A stretch of 14,862 nt of DNA, from the NCBI GenBank assembly GCA_900770605.1, contig CAAGKS010000120.1, positions 1 through 14,862 on the forward strand. The letters are read 5' to 3'. Position numbers and translations under genes: made by a program. Positions 6,794 to 14,016 of this stretch are shown here, piece after piece. The notes below the pieces were generated by a model, which ran no database searches, was not told the DNA's origin, and worked only from the letters and a program-made list of their open reading frames with translations. How positions within the stretch are numbered: position 1 is the first letter of the stretch; each line of letters opens with the position of its first letter. The DNA comes from Clostridia bacterium. Its GTDB lineage: Bacteria; Bacillota; Clostridia; Oscillospirales; CAG-272.

Positions 6794-6826
6794 TCAAAAA
6801 CGCCATCGTCCTTTGAAAATCATCAT
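6794..6826 (-). CDS. Possible leader peptide upstream of trpB (10 codons, one Trp)
   Basis: A short frame reads MMIFKGRWRF then stop. It has a good ribosome site (GAGAGG, about 7 nt before the first ATG). It lies after the T-box terminator and ends 53 nt before trpB. A Trp codon is present at position 8. Being inside the trpB leader, it could add translation-based sensing of Trp, as the T-box-controlled rtp leader peptide does in B. subtilis, but it has only one Trp codon and could be chance. Confidence 0.3.
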   Translation of the reverse strand: MMIFKGRWRF

Positions 6827-6847
6827 ATCAAAACCTCTCAAATAAAC

Positions 6848-6879
6848 AAAAACCTGTCCCCAAATAGCTCAGGGACAGG
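6848..6879 (-). terminator. T-box-controlled terminator in the trpB leader
   Basis: CCTGTCCC (6879-6872) pairs with GGGACAGG (6860-6853), followed by TTTTTG. It lies 7 nt after the T-box core, whose bases take part in the competing antiterminator, so this is the regulated stop point of the leader. Confidence 0.92.
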
Positions 6880-7098
6880 ATATCCTGCGGTACCACCCGT
6901 GATTAGCACTCAGTGCTCACTTTGCGTCGCATCAGCAACTCCGAATAATAACGGATTCGGCTTCCGTCGATTGCTACTCGGGAATTCCCTTTCGTTCGCC
7001 CTCATAAGTCCATTCACCAATGCCCCGCTACTGTACTCGCACCAACGACAGCTCTCTGAAACGAGGTTATATCAGCTACTACTCTTAATCACAGGTTT
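6848..7098 (-). promoter_or_regulatory. T-box leader (tRNA-sensing riboswitch), probably Trp-specific
   Basis: The T-box core GGGTGGTACCGC is at 6898-6887 on the minus strand, followed by a strong terminator. Upstream are stem-I features: the AGAGAGC turn and GTTGGTGCGAG distal motif around 7056-7034, then a specifier-loop-like GTGAATGGACTTATGAGGG (7016-6998). A stem III, CCGAAT/ATTCGG, lies at 6960-6941. TGG at 7012-7010 is the candidate specifier codon, which fits the trpB gene downstream. Uncharged tRNA should pair with it and with the UGGU of the T-box, favouring read-through into trpB when Trp is scarce. The T-box call is firm; the specifier frame is inferred. Confidence 0.93.
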
Positions 7099-7106
7099 AT
7101 GTAACT

Positions 7107-7135
7107 ATTATAACTCTTAATGAAGTAAAAGTCAA
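7107..7135 (-). promoter_or_regulatory. Sigma-A-type promoter of the T-box-trpB unit
   Basis: TTGACT (7135-7130), a 17-nt spacer and TATAAT (7112-7107) form a near-perfect promoter, with the start expected near 7100. It begins about 37 nt past the argH stop. Between them there is only a weak A/T hairpin before a T-run (AAAAAT/ATTTTT), so some transcripts from argGH may also enter this leader. Confidence 0.88.
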
Positions 7136-7171
7136 CAAAAATTTATAAGACCTTTAAAAAAATATCATTTT

Positions 7172-8548
7172 TCAGTCAGCCAGCTTTTCTCTGACGACCT
7201 TTATCTGCTTTTCGACGGAAGCAACTGACGTTCCGCCCTCGGATATTCGCTTTTCCACACAAGTTTCAAGTGCTATCTCATTGTAAAGATCATTTTCGAA
7301 CAGCTCTGAATGCGCTTGATATTCCTCAATAGAAAGATCCTCTAAAACGCAGTTCTTATTTATACACTCAGCTACTATCTGACCAACGATCTTATATGCC
7401 GCTCTGAAAGGCATACCGCGCTTGGTAAGGTAATCAGCAAGGTCAGTAGCATTGATGAAGCCCTCCTGCGCCGCCTTATACATATTAGCCGCATTGACCT
7501 TCATCGTGCTCACCATAGGAGCAAATATATCAAGGCACATCAAAAGAGTTTCTATCGAATCGAATATCGCCTCTTTATCCTCCTGCATATCCTTGTTATA
7601 CGCCAAGGGCAAGCCCTTCAACGTGGTGAACAGTGCGAAAAGGTTGCCGTAAACTCGTCCGGTCTTTCCCCTTACGAGCTCTGCCATATCTGCATTCTTC
7701 TTCTGCGGCATAATTGAAGATCCCGTGGTATAAGCGTCATCAAGATCTATATACTTGAACTCCCAGCTTGCCCAAAGGATTATCTCCTCGGAAAATCTTG
7801 AAAGATGCATCATCGCAATAGAATAAGCGCTCATCAGCTCAAGGCAAAAATCTCTGTCGGATACGCCGTCGATACTGTTAAGCGTTATACCGTCAAATCC
7901 GAGTGCCTTTGCTTCAAAATTTCTGTCTGTGTCATAGGTAGTTCCTGCGAGAGCGCATGATCCTATGGGCGAAAAATTCATTCTTGCAACTGCATCGTCG
8001 AGCCTGTCCATATCTCGCAAAAACATCATAGCATAAGCCATAAGATGATGTCCGAAGGTTATCGGCTGCGCTCTTTGAAGATGTGTATATCCAGGAACTA
8101 TAACGGCCTTACACTCTTCCGCCTTATCCGCAATAACGGAAACAAGCTCTCGGAGCGCCTTTTTGATCTCGCCCGTTTTTTCTCTCAGATACATGCGGAT
8201 ATCAAGCGCGACCTGATCGTTACGGCTGCGTGCGGTGTGAAGCTTCTTACCCGCCTCGCCGATACGCTTTGTAAGCTCGCCCTCAACGAACATATGTATA
8301 TCCTCACACGACATATCAAAGACAAGCTCACCACTCTCAATATCCTCAAGTATTCCACCGAGACCCGAGACGATAAGCTCGCAATCGCTGTTAGAAATTA
8401 TACCCTTGTTGGCAAGCATCTGCGCGTGTACTATTGAGCCGCAAATATCCTGCTTATACATTTTGCAATCAAAACGTATAGAGGAATTGAAATCATTTGC
8501 CTTCGTATCAAGCGCTTTGGAAAATCTTCCAGCCCACATTTTTTCCAT
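7172..8548 (-). CDS. argH: Argininosuccinate lyase
   Basis: A 458-residue ArgH, which splits argininosuccinate into arginine and fumarate in the last step of arginine synthesis. It belongs to the fumarase/aspartase superfamily: the signature GSSIMPQKKN is at 276-285 and holds the flexible catalytic-serine loop, TARSRNDQ is at 105-112, and GYTHLQRAQP (153-162) holds the active-site histidine. The N-terminus MWAGRFSK is typical. Start ATG 8548 gives the usual length, but it has no clear ribosome site; ATG 8539, ATG 8572 and a TTG at 8596 are in the same frame. It follows argG by 53 nt, and the gap holds a strong hairpin that may affect its translation. No convincing terminator follows the gene. 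Confidence 0.95.
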   Translation of the reverse strand: MEKMWAGRFSKALDTKANDFNSSIRFDCKMYKQDICGSIVHAQMLANKGIISNSDCELIVSGLGGILEDIESGELVFDMSCEDIHMFVEGELTKRIGEAGKKLHTARSRNDQVALDIRMYLREKTGEIKKALRELVSVIADKAEECKAVIVPGYTHLQRAQPITFGHHLMAYAMMFLRDMDRLDDAVARMNFSPIGSCALAGTTYDTDRNFEAKALGFDGITLNSIDGVSDRDFCLELMSAYSIAMMHLSRFSEEIILWASWEFKYIDLDDAYTTGSSIMPQKKNADMAELVRGKTGRVYGNLFALFTTLKGLPLAYNKDMQEDKEAIFDSIETLLMCLDIFAPMVSTMKVNAANMYKAAQEGFINATDLADYLTKRGMPFRAAYKIVGQIVAECINKNCVLEDLSIEEYQAHSELFENDLYNEIALETCVEKRISEGGTSVASVEKQIKVVREKLAD

Positions 8549-8559
8549 AATTATTATAA

Positions 8560-8594
8560 GCGTTTTCGCCATACTTAGCGTACGGCGAAAACGC
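8560..8594 (-). repeat. Long hairpin between argG and argH
   Basis: GCGTTTTCGCC (8594-8584) and GGCGAAAACGC (8570-8560) are perfectly complementary. The stem extends inward by four pairs (one G-U) to 15 bp with a GCTAA loop. It starts 7 nt after the argG stop and ends 11 nt before the chosen argH start. A T-run is lacking on the downstream side, so it is not a standard terminator. It could bring the AAGGGG of the argG end closer to the argH start, stabilise the argG part of the mRNA, or cause partial termination. Confidence 0.65.
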
Positions 8595-8601
8595 AATCCC
8601 C

Positions 8602-9834
8602 TTAGTTATTTTTATTGTTCTTTGCGTTGACCTGAGACTGAACCTTTATAGGCAAGCCAAACAAGTTTATAAATCCTGCCGCATCCGCCTGATTATAAAC
8701 GTTATCCTCGCCAAACGTAGCGATCTCCTCAGAGTAGAGTGAGTAATCACTCCAAGCGCCCGCCTTGATTATGTTACCCTTATAAAGCTTCAGCTTTACC
8801 TTTCCGGTAACGTTTTCCTGTGTCTTGTCTACAAATGCAGAAAGCGCCTCACGCAAGGGTGTGAACCACTGGCCGTTATAAACGAGATCTGCAAATGTAA
8901 CCGAAAGCTCCTGCTTCTTGTGTGCCGTGTACTTATCAAGGCAAAGAGTTTCAAGGTAGCTATGAGCAGCATACAATATCTCTCCGCCGGGAGTTTCATA
9001 CACGCCACGGCACTTCATTCCAACCAGGCGGTTTTCAACGATATCAAGCAAGCCGATTCCGTTCTCGCCGCCAACCTTATTAAGATTAAGGATAATATCC
9101 TTCGCGCTCATCTCCTCGCCGTTGAATGCTACGGGACGTCCGCTCTTAAAGTCGATAGTGATATAAGTAGGAACGTCAGGTGCTTGAATGGGAGACACGC
9201 TCATCTCCAAAAATCCTTTCTTTTCGTAGAGAGGCTCGTTGCCTGCGTCCTCAAGATCAAGTCCCTCGTGACTGAGGTGCCAGAGGTTCTTATCCTTGGA
9301 ATAATTGGTTTCACGATTTATTTTAAGAGGAATATTGTGCGCCTCTGCATATTCGATCTCTTCCTCACGAGACTTGATGCTCCACTCACGCCAAGGAGCG
9401 ATTATCTTCATATCAGGCGCGAATGCTTTTATAGTAAGCTCAAAACGAACCTGATCGTTTCCTTTACCCGTACAGCCGTGGCATATTGCATCTGCGCCCT
9501 CGGCCTTTGCGATCTCAACGATACGCTTTGCGATAACGGGACGCGCAAAGGAAGTTCCAAGCATATAATCCTCATACTTTGCGCCTGCCATTACCGTGGG
9601 AATAACGTAATCGTTAACAAACTCCTCAGTAAGATCCTCAATGTATATTTTAGACGCGCCTGTGGCGATAGCCTTTTCTTCAAGTCCCTCAAGCTCGTCG
9701 TTCTGACCAACGTTTCCGCTTACGGCAATAACCTCACAGTTATTGTAATTCTCCTTCAACCACGGAATTATTATAGAAGTATCCAAACCACCTGAATACG
9801 CCAGTACTACTTTCTTAATATCTTTCTTATCCAT
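8602..9834 (-). CDS. argG: Argininosuccinate synthase
   Basis: A 410-residue ArgG, which uses ATP to join citrulline and aspartate into argininosuccinate, the step before ArgH. The ATP pyrophosphatase loop AYSGGLDTS is at residues 12-20, and the second hallmark HGCTGKGNDQVRFE at 119-132; GNVGQ follows at 40-44. Length is normal for the bacterial enzyme. Start ATG 9834 is chosen because GGAGGGTGTT directly precedes it; an in-frame upstream stretch to 9903 falls inside the promoter and operator region. It is the first gene of argGH. The consensus promoter and an ARG-box-like palindrome upstream suggest repression by an ArgR-type protein, whose gene is not in this window. Confidence 0.97.
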   Translation of the reverse strand: MDKKDIKKVVLAYSGGLDTSIIIPWLKENYNNCEVIAVSGNVGQNDELEGLEEKAIATGASKIYIEDLTEEFVNDYVIPTVMAGAKYEDYMLGTSFARPVIAKRIVEIAKAEGADAICHGCTGKGNDQVRFELTIKAFAPDMKIIAPWREWSIKSREEEIEYAEAHNIPLKINRETNYSKDKNLWHLSHEGLDLEDAGNEPLYEKKGFLEMSVSPIQAPDVPTYITIDFKSGRPVAFNGEEMSAKDIILNLNKVGGENGIGLLDIVENRLVGMKCRGVYETPGGEILYAAHSYLETLCLDKYTAHKKQELSVTFADLVYNGQWFTPLREALSAFVDKTQENVTGKVKLKLYKGNIIKAGAWSDYSLYSEEIATFGEDNVYNQADAAGFINLFGLPIKVQSQVNAKNNKNN

Positions 9835-9865
9835 AACACCCTCCAAATTAACGTCAATGTATTGT

Positions 9866-9883
9866 TTTGCATATATATGCATT
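9866..9883. promoter_or_regulatory. ARG-box-like operator upstream of argG
   Basis: The palindrome TGCATATATATGCA with two flanking bases on each side fits the ArgR/AhrC box pattern TGNAT-W4-ATNCA exactly, including spacing. It lies about 5-22 nt past the expected start point, where bound repressor would block transcription. The identity of the regulator is inferred from the gene it controls. Confidence 0.65.
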
Positions 9884-9894
9884 CGTTCTTGTAT

Positions 9895-9923
9895 ATTATA
9901 CATCTATTTTTTTGATATGTCAA
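9895..9923 (-). promoter_or_regulatory. Consensus sigma-A promoter of argGH
   Basis: TTGACA (9923-9918), exactly 17 nt, then TATAAT (9900-9895): a perfect consensus promoter. The start is expected near 9888, giving a leader of about 54 nt before argG. A promoter this strong would normally need repression, which fits the operator next to it. Confidence 0.93.
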
Positions 9924-10001
9924 TACCTTTCTTACAATATTTTTGCAATATTTTCGTTTTATTACGTAATTTTTCAAGCATTTGCATATTATACAACAAT
10001 T

Positions 10002-10019
10002 ATGCATATTTTTATGCAT
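10002..10019. repeat. AT-rich palindrome upstream of the argG promoter
   Basis: ATGCATA and TATGCAT are inverted around AAAA. The half-sites resemble those of the ARG box at 9866-9883, but the gap between the TGCAT arms is two bases longer than the ARG-box rule. Further ATGCA half-sites lie at about 9987-9983. It could be an auxiliary ArgR site about 135 bp from the main one, or simply AT-rich DNA. Confidence 0.35.
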
Positions 10020-10026
10020 CACTAAT

Positions 10027-10059
10027 AAAAAAGCACCGCAGGCAAACTTGCCTGCGGTG
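10027..10059 (-). terminator. Terminator of the leu-ilvE operon
   Basis: CACCGCAGGCAA and TTGCCTGCGGTG (10034-10059) form an almost uninterrupted 11-12 bp GC-rich stem, followed on the minus strand by CTTTTTT (10033-10027). It starts 8 nt past the ilvE stop codon. A-runs on the other side may let it work in both directions. Confidence 0.93.
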
Positions 10060-10067
10060 TTATTTTT

Positions 10068-11138
10068 TTAATCAACCTTAACTGTCCAACCGTATTCGTC
10101 GGATATTCTTCCCCACTGAATACCGGTCAAGGTGTCATACAGCTTCTGAGCTACGCTACCTATCTGAGAGTCGTTGATAACCATCTTAACGTCTCCCGTG
10201 TCAAGCAGACCGATAGGAGAAATTACAGCCGCCGTTCCCGTGCCGAATGCCTCCTGGAGCGTTCCGTTGTTATGCGCTTCAACTATCTCATCGAGTGAGA
10301 GCTTTCTCTCTTCAACCTTGTATCCCATATTGTTCAGCATCTGAATGCAGGACGCGCGGGTAACTCCGGGAAGAATGTTGCCTTCCTCGAGAGCAGGAGT
10401 TATAACAGTTCCGTCTATAACGAAGAACACGTTCATCGCGCCTACTTCATCTATATACTTATGCTCGATGCCGTCAAGCCAAAGGACCTGTGAATATCCC
10501 ATCTGCTCAGCCTTCTGCTGACCGATGAGTGAGCATGCATAGTTTCCGCCAACCTTTGCAAAGCCTGTTCCGCCCTTAACAGCTCTTACGTACTCGCGCT
10601 CAACGAATATCTTAACGGGCTTTATTCCCTCGGGATAGTAAGAACCTACGGGGCTGAGGATTATCATAAACTTATAGCTGTGCGAGGGATGTACGCCAAG
10701 CTGAACGTCAGTTGCGATGATGAACGGACGGATATAGAGTGACGTGCCCTCCAAGGTAGGAACCCAGTCCTTCTCAACGGATACAAGAGCCTTGAGCGCG
10801 TCAAGAACATCGCTCGGATTAAGCTCTGGAATGCAAAGACGCTGATTGGTGTTATTCATTCTCTCTATGTTCTTATCGGGACGGAAAAGCTGAATGTCAC
10901 CGTTAGGTGTTCTGTAAGCCTTCAAGCCCTCAAACATCTCTTGCGCGTAATGGAATACCATACACGCGGGATCAAGTGAAAGATTCTGATAAGGTACTAT
11001 TCTTGCATCGTGCCAGCCCTGACCGGTGTGATAATCCATAATGAACATGTGATCGGTAAAATGTCTGCCAAATCCAAGGTTGTTCCAATCGGGCTTCTGT
11101 TTTTTCTGTGCTGTCAGCTCATATTTAATATTAAGCAT
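10068..11138 (-). CDS. ilvE: Branched-chain amino acid aminotransferase, type II
   Basis: A 356-residue fold-type-IV pyridoxal-phosphate enzyme that carries out the last step of leucine, isoleucine and valine synthesis with glutamate as amino donor. The cofactor lysine is Lys195 in AKVGGNYACS. Other family blocks are YIRPFIIATD (135-144), EVGAMNVFFV (231-240), ILPGVTRAS (255-263) and FGTGTAAVISP (298-308). Size and blocks match the longer BCAT type shared with animals rather than the 309-residue E. coli type. Start ATG 11138 has AAAGGAAG upstream; the longer frame to 11258 overlaps leuB and is rejected. It is the last gene of the leu operon, 25 nt behind leuB, and is followed by a strong terminator. 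Confidence 0.95.
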   Translation of the reverse strand: MLNIKYELTAQKKQKPDWNNLGFGRHFTDHMFIMDYHTGQGWHDARIVPYQNLSLDPACMVFHYAQEMFEGLKAYRTPNGDIQLFRPDKNIERMNNTNQRLCIPELNPSDVLDALKALVSVEKDWVPTLEGTSLYIRPFIIATDVQLGVHPSHSYKFMIILSPVGSYYPEGIKPVKIFVEREYVRAVKGGTGFAKVGGNYACSLIGQQKAEQMGYSQVLWLDGIEHKYIDEVGAMNVFFVIDGTVITPALEEGNILPGVTRASCIQMLNNMGYKVEERKLSLDEIVEAHNNGTLQEAFGTGTAAVISPIGLLDTGDVKMVINDSQIGSVAQKLYDTLTGIQWGRISDEYGWTVKVD

Positions 11139-11163
11139 TTGATTACTTCCTTTCACGTTATAC

Positions 11164-12234
11164 TCATATATTTGAGGCAATAATCGTTCCCATTTCGGAG
11201 CAACTAACCTTTGTAAAGCCTTCTTTATAAATATCGGAGGTGCGGTATCCTGCATCAAGCGACATATTTACCGCCGCCTCGATAGCATCTGCTTCCTCTG
11301 CCATTCCGAAAGAATAACGAAGCATCATTGCCGCAGACATAATAGTTCCGATAGGATTTGCAATATCCATACCTGCAATATCGGGAGCAGAGCCGTGTAT
11401 GGGCTCATACATTCCAAGCGTGCCGGAGGACAAGCTTGCAGAAGGCATCATTCCGATAGAGCCTGTAAGCATACTTGCTTCATCAGAAAGAATATCACCA
11501 AACATATTTTCAGTAACGATAACGTCAAACTGAGAGGGATTCTTGATAAGCTGCATAGCAGTATTATCAACGAGAATATCGGAATACTCAACGTCGCTGT
11601 ATTCCTCTGCGAGCTTATGCATAACGGCTCTCCAAAGTCTTGAAGAGTCAAGAACGTTTGCCTTGTCAACAGAAGCGACCTTGCTGCCTCTCTTTCTCGC
11701 GCACTCAAAAGCAACTCTGCCTATTCTTTCTATCTCGTGTTCACTGTAAGTCATCTCATCGGTGGCAACCTTTTCTCCGCCGATCTCCTCGGTTCTTCTC
11801 TTTCCAAAGTAAATACCGCCTGTGAGCTCTCTGACTATCATAAGGTCGATGCCGTTTCCAACGATGGAGGGCTTGAGGGGAGAAGAATCAGCAAGCTGTG
11901 AGAAAAGCTTTGTGGGACGAAGATTAGCAAACAATCCAAGCTCGCTTCTTACCGCAAGCAAAGCCTTTTCAGGTCTTATGGAAGGATCTACGTTATCCCA
12001 CTTAGGTCCGCCAACAGCGCCAAGAAGAACGCTATCAGCGATCTTGCACTTCTGCATTCCCTCCTCGGTTATCGGCACGCCGTACTTATCTATACTGCAA
12101 CCGCCGATATCGACCTCGGTATAATTAAACTTGTGTGAATATTTCTGACAAACTACGTCAAGCACCTTTATTGCCTGATCTACTATCTCGGGGCCAATTC
12201 CGTCACCCTTGAGAACTGTAATATTCTTAACCAT
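11164..12234 (-). CDS. leuB: 3-isopropylmalate dehydrogenase
   Basis: A 356-residue LeuB, which oxidises and decarboxylates 3-isopropylmalate with NAD+ to the leucine keto acid. It has the start block LKGDGIGPEI (8-17), the substrate-binding arginines in LLAVRSELGLFANLRP (92-107) and VRELTGG (134-140), the catalytic lysine in VDKANV (189-194), and the family signature NMFGDILSDEASML (243-256) with metal-binding aspartates. Length is usual. Its ATG lies 5 nt behind the leuD stop, with a weak GAAGTGA-type ribosome site inside leuD, which suggests translational coupling. Confidence 0.97.
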   Translation of the reverse strand: MVKNITVLKGDGIGPEIVDQAIKVLDVVCQKYSHKFNYTEVDIGGCSIDKYGVPITEEGMQKCKIADSVLLGAVGGPKWDNVDPSIRPEKALLAVRSELGLFANLRPTKLFSQLADSSPLKPSIVGNGIDLMIVRELTGGIYFGKRRTEEIGGEKVATDEMTYSEHEIERIGRVAFECARKRGSKVASVDKANVLDSSRLWRAVMHKLAEEYSDVEYSDILVDNTAMQLIKNPSQFDVIVTENMFGDILSDEASMLTGSIGMMPSASLSSGTLGMYEPIHGSAPDIAGMDIANPIGTIMSAAMMLRYSFGMAEEADAIEAAVNMSLDAGYRTSDIYKEGFTKVSCSEMGTIIASNI

Positions 12235-12239
12235 TTATT

Positions 12240-12725
12240 TCACTTCTTTCCGATGTAATTCATAAGACCGTCAGCCTTCATTATTTCCTTTACAAAATCG
12301 GGAAAAGGCTCTGCCTTATAGCTTTCATTTTTAGTGTGATTAGTGATGATTCCCGTATCAAAGTCAACGGAAACGTCATCGCCGTTATCTATGCCCTCAC
12401 TTGCCTCAGGGCATTCAAGAATAGCAAGACCGATGTTTATCGCATTTCTGAAAAAGATTCTTGCAAAGGTCTTTGCGATAACACAGGAAATACCGGAATT
12501 CTTTATAGCTATAGGAGCGTGCTCACGGGAAGAGCCGCAACCGAAATTCGCTCCTCCGACCATGATATCTCCGCACTTAACCTTGTTGACAAAGTCCTTG
12601 TCTATATCCTCCATACAGTGAGCGGCAAGCTCCTTATGATCTGCGGTATTAAGGTATCTTGCAGGAATGATAACGTCTGTATCTATGTTATCACCGTATT
12701 TATGTACATATCCTTTTGCGTTCAT
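12240..12725 (-). CDS. leuD: 3-isopropylmalate dehydratase small subunit (short type)
   Basis: A 161-residue LeuD, the swivel-domain subunit that joins LeuC to make isopropylmalate isomerase. The motifs GDNIDTDVI (11-19) and GGANFGCGSSREHAP (57-71) are diagnostic of the aconitase swivel domain. It is of the short archaeal/clostridial type (about 160-165 residues) rather than the roughly 200-residue E. coli and B. subtilis form, matching the LeuC type next to it. Start ATG 12725 has a perfect AAGGAGG 5-6 nt upstream in the 10-nt gap behind leuC; the longer frame to 12866 runs into leuC and is rejected. HacB (homoaconitase) is a homologue, but the leu operon context settles the function. Confidence 0.95.
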   Translation of the reverse strand: MNAKGYVHKYGDNIDTDVIIPARYLNTADHKELAAHCMEDIDKDFVNKVKCGDIMVGGANFGCGSSREHAPIAIKNSGISCVIAKTFARIFFRNAINIGLAILECPEASEGIDNGDDVSVDFDTGIITNHTKNESYKAEPFPDFVKEIMKADGLMNYIGKK

Positions 12726-12735
12726 ATAAGCCTCC

Positions 12736-13998
12736 TTAAACCAGATCTCTGGGATCGCATATCTTACCCGCAACTGCGCTGGCTGCAGCAACCTCAGGAC
12801 TTGCGAGATATATCTTTGAGGTAACGTGTCCCATTCTACCAATGAAGTTTCTATTGGTAGTAGCAACCGCTATCTCGTCCTCCGCAAGAATTCCCATATA
12901 GCCGCCCAAGCAAGGACCACAGGTAGGAGTTGATACAACACAACCTGCATCGATAAACGTTTCTATATATCCGAGCTTTATACATTCTTTATATATAGTC
13001 TGCGTAGCAGGAATTATAATGCATCTTACACCCTTAGCCACGTGTCTGCCCTTAAGTATCTCGGCAGCCGCCTTCATATCGGAAATTCTACCGTTCGTAC
13101 AAGAACCGATAACAACCTGATCAGGAATAATATCCGTAAGCTCGCGCGCGTTTTTGGTGTTCTCGGGGAGATGAGGACAAGCCACAGTAGGCTCGATCTC
13201 GGAAAGATCTATAACGTATACCTCATCATACTCGGCATCTTCGTCAGCACGGTAAACATTGAATTCCCTGTTCACTCTTCCCTTTATGTAGTCAAGAGTT
13301 ACATCGTCAACCTCAAATATACCGTTCTTAGCACCTGCCTCAATAGCCATATTTGCCATACACAGTCTATCGTCAATAGAGAGTGATGCAAGGCCCTCGC
13401 CGCAGAATTCCATAGAGCGATAAAGCGCTCCGTCAACACCTATCTTTCCGATTATGTGAAGGATTACGTCCTTACCGGAAACCAAAGGCTTCAATGCGCC
13501 CTTGAGTTCAAACTTGATAGCGGAAGGTACCTTGAACCACGCCTCACCCGTTGCCATGCCTGCAGCCATATCAGTGCTTCCAACACCGGTTGAAAATGCG
13601 CCGAGCGCACCGTATGTACAAGTGTGAGAATCCGCTCCAATAACGAGCTCACCGGGAGCTACAAGTCCCTTTTCAGGAAGCAGCGCGTGCTCTATACCCA
13701 TATCGCCAACGTCAAAATAATTAGTAATATCAAATGACTTTGCAAACATACGGCACTGCTTGCACTGCTGAGCTGCCTTTATATCCTTGTTAGGCACGAA
13801 ATGGTCCATAACAAGCGCTATCTTATTCTTGTCAAATACGCCGTCAAATCCGTTCTTGTTGAACTCATTGATCGCAACAGGCGACGTAATATCGTTACCA
13901 AGAACAAGATCAAGCTTAGCCATTATAAGCTGTCCTGCTCTTACAGTATCAAGTCCCGCATGAGCTGCAAGGATCTTCTGTGTCATCGTCATTCCCAT
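12736..13998 (-). CDS. leuC: 3-isopropylmalate dehydratase large subunit
   Basis: A 420-residue LeuC of the aconitase family, which isomerises 2- to 3-isopropylmalate. The three [4Fe-4S] cysteines are Cys300 in GSCTNGR and Cys360/Cys363 in CGPCLGG. GADSHTCTYGALGAF (121-135) and the N-terminal MGMTMTQKILAAHAGL are also typical. It is the shorter LeuC type that pairs with a short LeuD, not the 466-residue enterobacterial kind. Start ATG 13998 has AGGGGGTG about 6 nt upstream; the in-frame GTG at 14007 lies inside that site. It sits 18 nt behind leuA and 10 nt before leuD. Confidence 0.97.
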   Translation of the reverse strand: MGMTMTQKILAAHAGLDTVRAGQLIMAKLDLVLGNDITSPVAINEFNKNGFDGVFDKNKIALVMDHFVPNKDIKAAQQCKQCRMFAKSFDITNYFDVGDMGIEHALLPEKGLVAPGELVIGADSHTCTYGALGAFSTGVGSTDMAAGMATGEAWFKVPSAIKFELKGALKPLVSGKDVILHIIGKIGVDGALYRSMEFCGEGLASLSIDDRLCMANMAIEAGAKNGIFEVDDVTLDYIKGRVNREFNVYRADEDAEYDEVYVIDLSEIEPTVACPHLPENTKNARELTDIIPDQVVIGSCTNGRISDMKAAAEILKGRHVAKGVRCIIIPATQTIYKECIKLGYIETFIDAGCVVSTPTCGPCLGGYMGILAEDEIAVATTNRNFIGRMGHVTSKIYLASPEVAAASAVAGKICDPRDLV

Positions 13999-14016
13999 AA
14001 TTAACACCCCCTATTA

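Noticed and set aside
6899..7120. Structured stretch that looks at first like a tRNA or small RNA gene, with a plus-strand frame
   Set aside because: The T-box core, specifier-like loop and following terminator on the minus strand account for the structure; no tRNA cloverleaf with acceptor stem and T-loop was found.
8920..9795. Plus-strand open frame of 291 codons
   Set aside because: It is fully antisense to argG, whose catalytic motifs are intact; no ribosome site or domain supports it.
9807..10022. A 71-codon minus-strand frame upstream of argG
   Set aside because: It covers the argG promoter and operator, is built from AT-rich codons, and has no ribosome site or family resemblance.
11138..11258. 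N-terminal extension of IlvE by 40 residues
   Set aside because: It would overlap the 3' end of leuB in another frame, and the ATG at 11138 has a proper ribosome site and starts where family members start.
12725..12866. N-terminal extension of LeuD by 47 residues
   Set aside because: It runs through the 3' end of leuC; the ATG at 12725 has a perfect AAGGAGG and gives the usual family length.
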